Shown: positions 60,133-64,000 of the stretch, in pieces
Layout of the letters: the number at the start of each line of letters is the position of its first letter
Numbering within the stretch: the first letter of the stretch is position 1
Source of the DNA: Primulina eburnea
Lineage: Eukaryota > Streptophyta > Magnoliopsida > Lamiales > Gesneriaceae
Assembly: GCF_022965805.1 (NCBI RefSeq)
Contig: NC_133116.1
Location: forward strand, 558,001-622,000
Direction: 5' to 3'
Length of the DNA stretch: 64,000 nt
Position numbers and translations under genes: made by a program
The notes under the pieces: model-generated
What the model saw: the letters and a program-made list of their open reading frames with translations, nothing else
Database searches by the model: none
What the model was told of the DNA's origin: nothing

Positions 60133-60469
60133 CTTTAAACATTTGTTCAGTGTTGTCCATGGTGTTGCCAACACCAGAGACAACATCCGTTTGTGCATGA
60201 CTATTTTTAGGATGTTAGGCATACTGCATAATCATCCTATTTATTTGTGTAATGACTGAACAGTGAAGGCAAATTTCTGAAAGGTACCCTCTGAGTGTTC
60301 ATACTTCCAATCGTATGTTGAGAAATAGTTTTTGCTCAAATCCAAGGCATTGAATAGTTGAGGACATTCATGAAAATCGTGATCTTGTCTAAAGTGAAAA
60401 GATGACTTGGAAAATGTGAGCAAAAGGAGAAAAACAGAAAAGAGGTAAATAAAAAAAATTGTTTAGAAG

Positions 60470-60615
60470 AAAATAGAAAAAGCTACCTAGAGGAGTCCAT
60501 TGAAGACCGTTCTTCTAGTGTGGGAGCTACTACTTCTAAGTAAAAAGTAATGGAAAAAGCTACCTAGGGGAGTCCTTTGAAGACCGTTCTTCTAGTGTGG
60601 GAGCTACCATCTCTG
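60470..60615. repeat. 77-bp-period direct repeat, two units
   Basis: GAAAAAGCTACCTAG at about 60476 and about 60553 begins two copies of about 64 bases each, sharing GAAGACCGTTCTTCTAGTGT and GGGAGCTAC, separated by about 13 unique bases. It lies in the noncoding zone of the Copia between RNase H and the 3' LTR. Confidence 0.9.
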
Positions 60616-61563
60616 ATTCAAAAGAATTTTATGGAAGTTTGAATAAAACTCAGTGGTGTTGCCTGGAGGTGTTGCCAACACCAAGTTCAGACACAACACA
60701 ATGTATACACTGTCTGACATTTCGATATCTCATCATATTGGAGGCATATTTAGGACATGCATATTGATTTTTTTTTTCGTGAATTCATCATGTGCAGTGA
60801 CATATCAGTATTGACTCATGACGGTTGATGAAAACCTTGATTACCTAAATTTTGAATTTATGTGACTACTTGTGTCAGTGAGTTATAATCGACGTGGGTT
60901 TTCACAGGATATTCTTTTGAAATCGTCGTAACACGAGTTTGAATCAATTTTCCTATTTGTTTTCGGGATAGAACCGTAATTAGTGTTTTGGGTAAATTTC
61001 AAACATATTACCTTCACCGTGCAAATTCTCTGGAGCTGAAGGATTGAATCGATTTTCTTTTCTCAGAGTAAATATGTTTTGTTGTTGTTAAATGCCTGAT
61101 AATTACTCTTGCTTGTTCTCATTTACCCTCACAATCTTTCTTACTCTCGTGATTTCTTTGTGGTTTTTTTTCTGTGCTTAACTCCTGATATATCTTTATA
61201 ATTTTCTCTCACGTTCTACACATAACTGAGTATAATCTGCTTTTGGAAGTTGGCTTATATTCTGGCCAAAAAGGGGGAGTATGAGGACCAAAAATGCAAA
61301 ACAATGATGCTGAAGCATCTGGAGTTGCTGAGATTGAATGAATACTTATTCTCTGTCTTTAATGTTGTTTTTGGGTTGCTCTTATTCTTTATGTTTTCAG
61401 GTGTTCTAATGATGGTGTTGACAACACTGTCAACAACATCAGTGCTCTTACATTTTTAATTCAGGGGGAGACGAACCTTGACTCAGGGGGAGAAAGCAGG
61501 GGGAGCTTAATGATGGTGATGCTTACCAAGATTATCATTTTTGGATGTTTTGTCCAGAAAGGC

Positions 61564-61577
61564 AAAAAGGGGGAGAT
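61564..61577 (+). promoter_or_regulatory. Polypurine tract of the Copia element
   Basis: AAAAAGGGGGAGA followed by TTG is the usual plus-strand priming site just before a Copia 3' LTR. Similar AGGGGGAG words occur upstream at about 61463, 61487 and 61499. Confidence 0.75.
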
Positions 61578-61725
61578 TGAAAGGAATATTTTATTCCTTT
61601 ATTATTTTGTTAAATTGATAATATCAATTTAAGATTTTGTCTTTATAGACTAAAAAGATTTTATTTGATTTATTTCTAAATGATAATATATTGGTTTACT
61701 AATTTCTATATGATAAGATCTTGAT

Positions 61726-61774
<49 letters not shown>

Positions 61775-62600
61775 GATTTGTTTTAATATGATTTTTATCT
61801 CCATGATATTTTATCTTGGTTTAAAAGAGTTTTATATCTAATGAAATCTTGTTTCCATATTTTTTAGGACTCTTTTATTGAAGTGTTTCTAGGTCAAGCA
61901 TTGAATATATATACATAGAGGATGGACGGCCGCAGTAGAGTTTTGAGGAGAGAGTTGGAGAGTTGAAGCTTTTCGTGTGAGTCCTTTGCTGTGACTCTTT
62001 CGTGAGGTCGGCAGAAGAGCGCATACATAGAAGAAAAATACAAAAGCCGAACCTATATTTTGTTGAGGCGTTTTTGTGTGATTGTGTGATCACTTTGTTG
62101 TGGAGAGGATCTGCTAGAGGTTTTTCGGGAGTGCATATACAGAGTTCAGATTGTGCAAAGTTTGTGTGATTGATTCACTGTTATACCGTGTTGCCGAGTG
62201 GTGTTGCCAACACTCAAGAACAACACTGACGCAGAGTGTTGATCGAAGAGTGTCGTCGTTTGGTTTTAAGCAACACGCTTTTTATTTTATGCATCTAGTT
62301 TTTATTGGTTTGTTTTGATGCATTTTTAATTCATTGGAGTGTCAAGGAATTTGGTTTTGTTTTCTCACTAGTATTGTTGTTTTTAGTGTAAATGATTTAC
62401 ATAATTTTTCTAGTGAATTTTTTTGCCATGAGGCACCGCACAAGTATTCGTACTTGTGCATGATTTAAATCTGGTGTTAATTTATTAAAGTTATATTTGT
62501 GTGTTAAATACTTAATTTCCTGCTGCCGTGTTGTGTACAGTGTTGACAACACCAGACACAACACTAACTTCTGATACACATATTATAATGTTTTAATTTA
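61578..62600 (+). mobile_element. Probable 3' LTR of the Copia element (right edge uncertain)
   Basis: It begins TGAAAGGAAT right after the polypurine tract. It contains a TA run (61729-61769) and two GTGTTG/CAACAC nested dyads (62188-62230 and 62524-62567). The right end is probably a CA near 62580-62600, but without the partner LTR it cannot be fixed. Confidence 0.55.
61729..61769. repeat. (TA)n microsatellite, about 41 bp
   Basis: Pure TA run inside the putative LTR. Confidence 0.9.
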
Positions 62601-63626
62601 TTTCCTATACAACAATTCCTTACACATTATGCTGTACGTGAGGCATTCTTCGTGAACAGTGCAAGAAACACTCAAGTCTCATATATCCAATCCCCTGACA
62701 GAATGCTAGGTGTATGGCTTTCCCCAAGCTAAATTAACAGTAAAGCCTCAAAGATAAGCTCTCCCAAATATCCATCTTACCGCGTGCAGTGTAATCTCCG
62801 AACTCTGGATGATCATGAAGAGTTGGTGACTGGACTGTCTCGTAAATTATGGTGGAGGGACTGAGGCTAATTACAAATACAGACGTATTTCAGGAAATGG
62901 GATGGGTAACTTCACTTCTTCGTATTTCAGGAACCTCATATCCACAAATATATATTCAACTTTAGCTACACCATTATGGTAATATCTTAAAGATAACTTT
63001 AAATTTCTCACAACAAAGTATACCCATCCCATTTCCATATTTAATACACTTTAAAAACTAAATACTTCACTTTTCGTGTATCATTTTCTTAAGAATAAAG
63101 GACTTGTCTCATTGAATTTGAGGGCTTTCTCATCCATTAGAGTGAAATATTTGTGAGATAATCGACGAACCAATACCATTATTAGTATTTGTCTGATTCA
63201 ACGATTTGATCGATTTGATATAAATAATCATGCCACAAAAATGCAACATAAAAATGAATTGGATTGTATTATTAATTATATCAAGATAACAAAAGGCTAA
63301 ATTTAATTTGTGAACATCACCGGTTAGGGAAAATTATATTTTTAATAATATAATTTGTACGTTTTCCATTTCTTGATCTTATTATTGATTTTTGGTAAAC
63401 TAATTTGCACTATTTAAAAGTTAAAAAATTTTCATCGAAGTGTTGATTTTGTCCGTTGTCACATCAAACTCCGGAAAAATTGCCTAATTTTTTTAAAGAA
63501 AATAATGAAATTGATAATTAGAACAAAATTTTAAAAATGTGCGAGTTACATACGAAAAATACAATTTCCCCTCACAAGTTATGTTTGAGTTTTGACATCA
63601 AAGTTAAATTGTGTTCTCAATATCTC
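62601..63626. other. Spacer after the Copia element
   Basis: No gene recognised. A short open stretch on the minus strand (62875-62783) followed by a GTAAG donor-like site looks exon-like, but no family was identified. Confidence 0.4.
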
Positions 63627-63993
63627 TGGTACAAATTTCAAATTCAATTCTTCAACCTAATCATTTCAAATGTTTTGATTTGAAAAATCCCTTACAAATC
63701 TAAATTCATCCATTCAAACGCGATTTAAAATTTGAATGATTATACTACCTTTTTAAAAAGATTACAAATATTCTATAAAAAAAAATTGTTTTCAAAGTTG
63801 ATCATTGCAATATTTTTAATTAGGAGTTGATTTTTTTACAATCGAAATATGATTTTCGACGTTTTACTTATTAGTTAAGTTACCGCAATCAATTCCGATC
63901 CTAACATTATAAATAAATCAAAAAATATTTTCGAAATTGTTTTCCATAATCCAACAACATTCCTATTACTAATTAGTTGACCCCCAAAACCAG
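63627..63993. repeat. Segmental duplication copy 2 (matches the S1-gene 5' flank)
   Basis: Matches 55081-55465 in order and orientation, with point changes and small indels. Shared words include TTCAAATTCAATTCTTCAAC, GTTGATCATTGCAATATTTT, AATTGTTTTCCATAATCCAA and GACCCCCAAAACCA. The window ends before the position where the S1-type gene would start. Confidence 0.9.
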
Positions 63994-64000
63994 TATTACA

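Larger units (their letters stand above)
57727..62600 (+). mobile_element. Copia LTR retrotransposon remnant, reverse transcriptase deleted
   Basis: In order: protease-integrase junction with a frameshift near 57765; GAG-pre-integrase zinc domain (IWHQKLGHVSINTLMSLRKF ... CGPCQKSKQTR); integrase core (about 58180-58650); a linker reading SKIQKNHPSSQIIGELHDGV and DYRKMIGLICMSSTFSQVSH; then a jump to the end of RNase H (TRTKHIDIRRHFIRDLVEKG, LTDIFTKPLDFERF; 59300-59480). Nearly all the reverse transcriptase is missing between about 59235 and 59260. In the integrase the first catalytic Asp is Asn (LLHMNILG); the second Asp and the Glu (ERKNRTL) remain. After RNase H come a hAT insertion, a noncoding zone, a polypurine tract (61564-61576) and a 3' LTR. 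No 5' LTR is present in the window. Confidence 0.88.

Noticed and set aside
1..64000. CRISPR arrays, bacterial operons, riboswitches or a coherent novel multi-gene system
   Set aside because: The window is plant nuclear DNA with spliced single genes; no regularly spaced repeat-spacer array or conserved gene cluster is present.

Overview
The window is nuclear DNA of a flowering plant. It has compact spliced genes with GT-AG introns, AT-rich spacers, many short terminal-inverted-repeat transposons and plant-only protein families (remorin, BKI1, DCL, S-protein homologue, DUF1645). A eudicot is likely and an asterid possible, but the sequence alone does not fix the species.

Layout. 1-4.4 kb: repeat-derived sequence with three tandem hairpins, then AT-rich spacer. 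4.6-7.4 kb (-): remorin-family gene with an apparent frameshift. 9.8-12.1 kb (-): DCL-like chloroplast rRNA-processing gene, followed by tRNA-Arg(CCT). 13.3-14.2 kb (-): BKI1-like brassinosteroid-receptor kinase inhibitor. 16.8-20.6 kb (-): protein phosphatase 2C. 22.7-24.8 kb (-): decayed but intron-bearing copy of the proteasome deubiquitinase RPN11. 25.4-30.7 kb (+): uroporphyrinogen-III synthase, complete in nine exons. 33.6-34.5 kb (+): DUF1645 protein. 36.1-37.0 kb: an orphan serine-peptidase exon and a decayed nuclear 26S rRNA fragment. 37.5-38.2 kb (+): R2R3-MYB with a frameshift before its conserved tail. 39.8-42.2 kb (+): thioredoxin-fold protein. 42.8-47.5 kb (-): YODA-type MAPKKK with an in-frame stop near its start codon. 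49.1-51.8 kb (-): serpin. 52.8-55.1 kb: nested DNA transposons. 55.6-56.0 kb (+): S1-type secreted protein, followed by a serpin pseudogene. 57.7-62.6 kb (+): a Copia retrotransposon lacking its reverse transcriptase and carrying a hAT insertion.

The genes are unrelated single-copy plant genes and do not form a pathway, apart from a loose signalling theme (remorin, BKI1, PP2C, MAPKKK). I found no coherent novel gene system. The most interesting signals are nested GTGTTG/CAACAC dyads repeated through the Copia element, the RPN11 pseudogene, a nested hAT-in-Harbinger insertion dated by a perfect 8-bp target duplication, three otherwise intact genes each with one disabling lesion, and a duplicated S1-gene 5' flank at the window end that predicts another copy just outside. 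Exon boundaries were placed by eye from splice motifs, reading-frame continuity and family knowledge.
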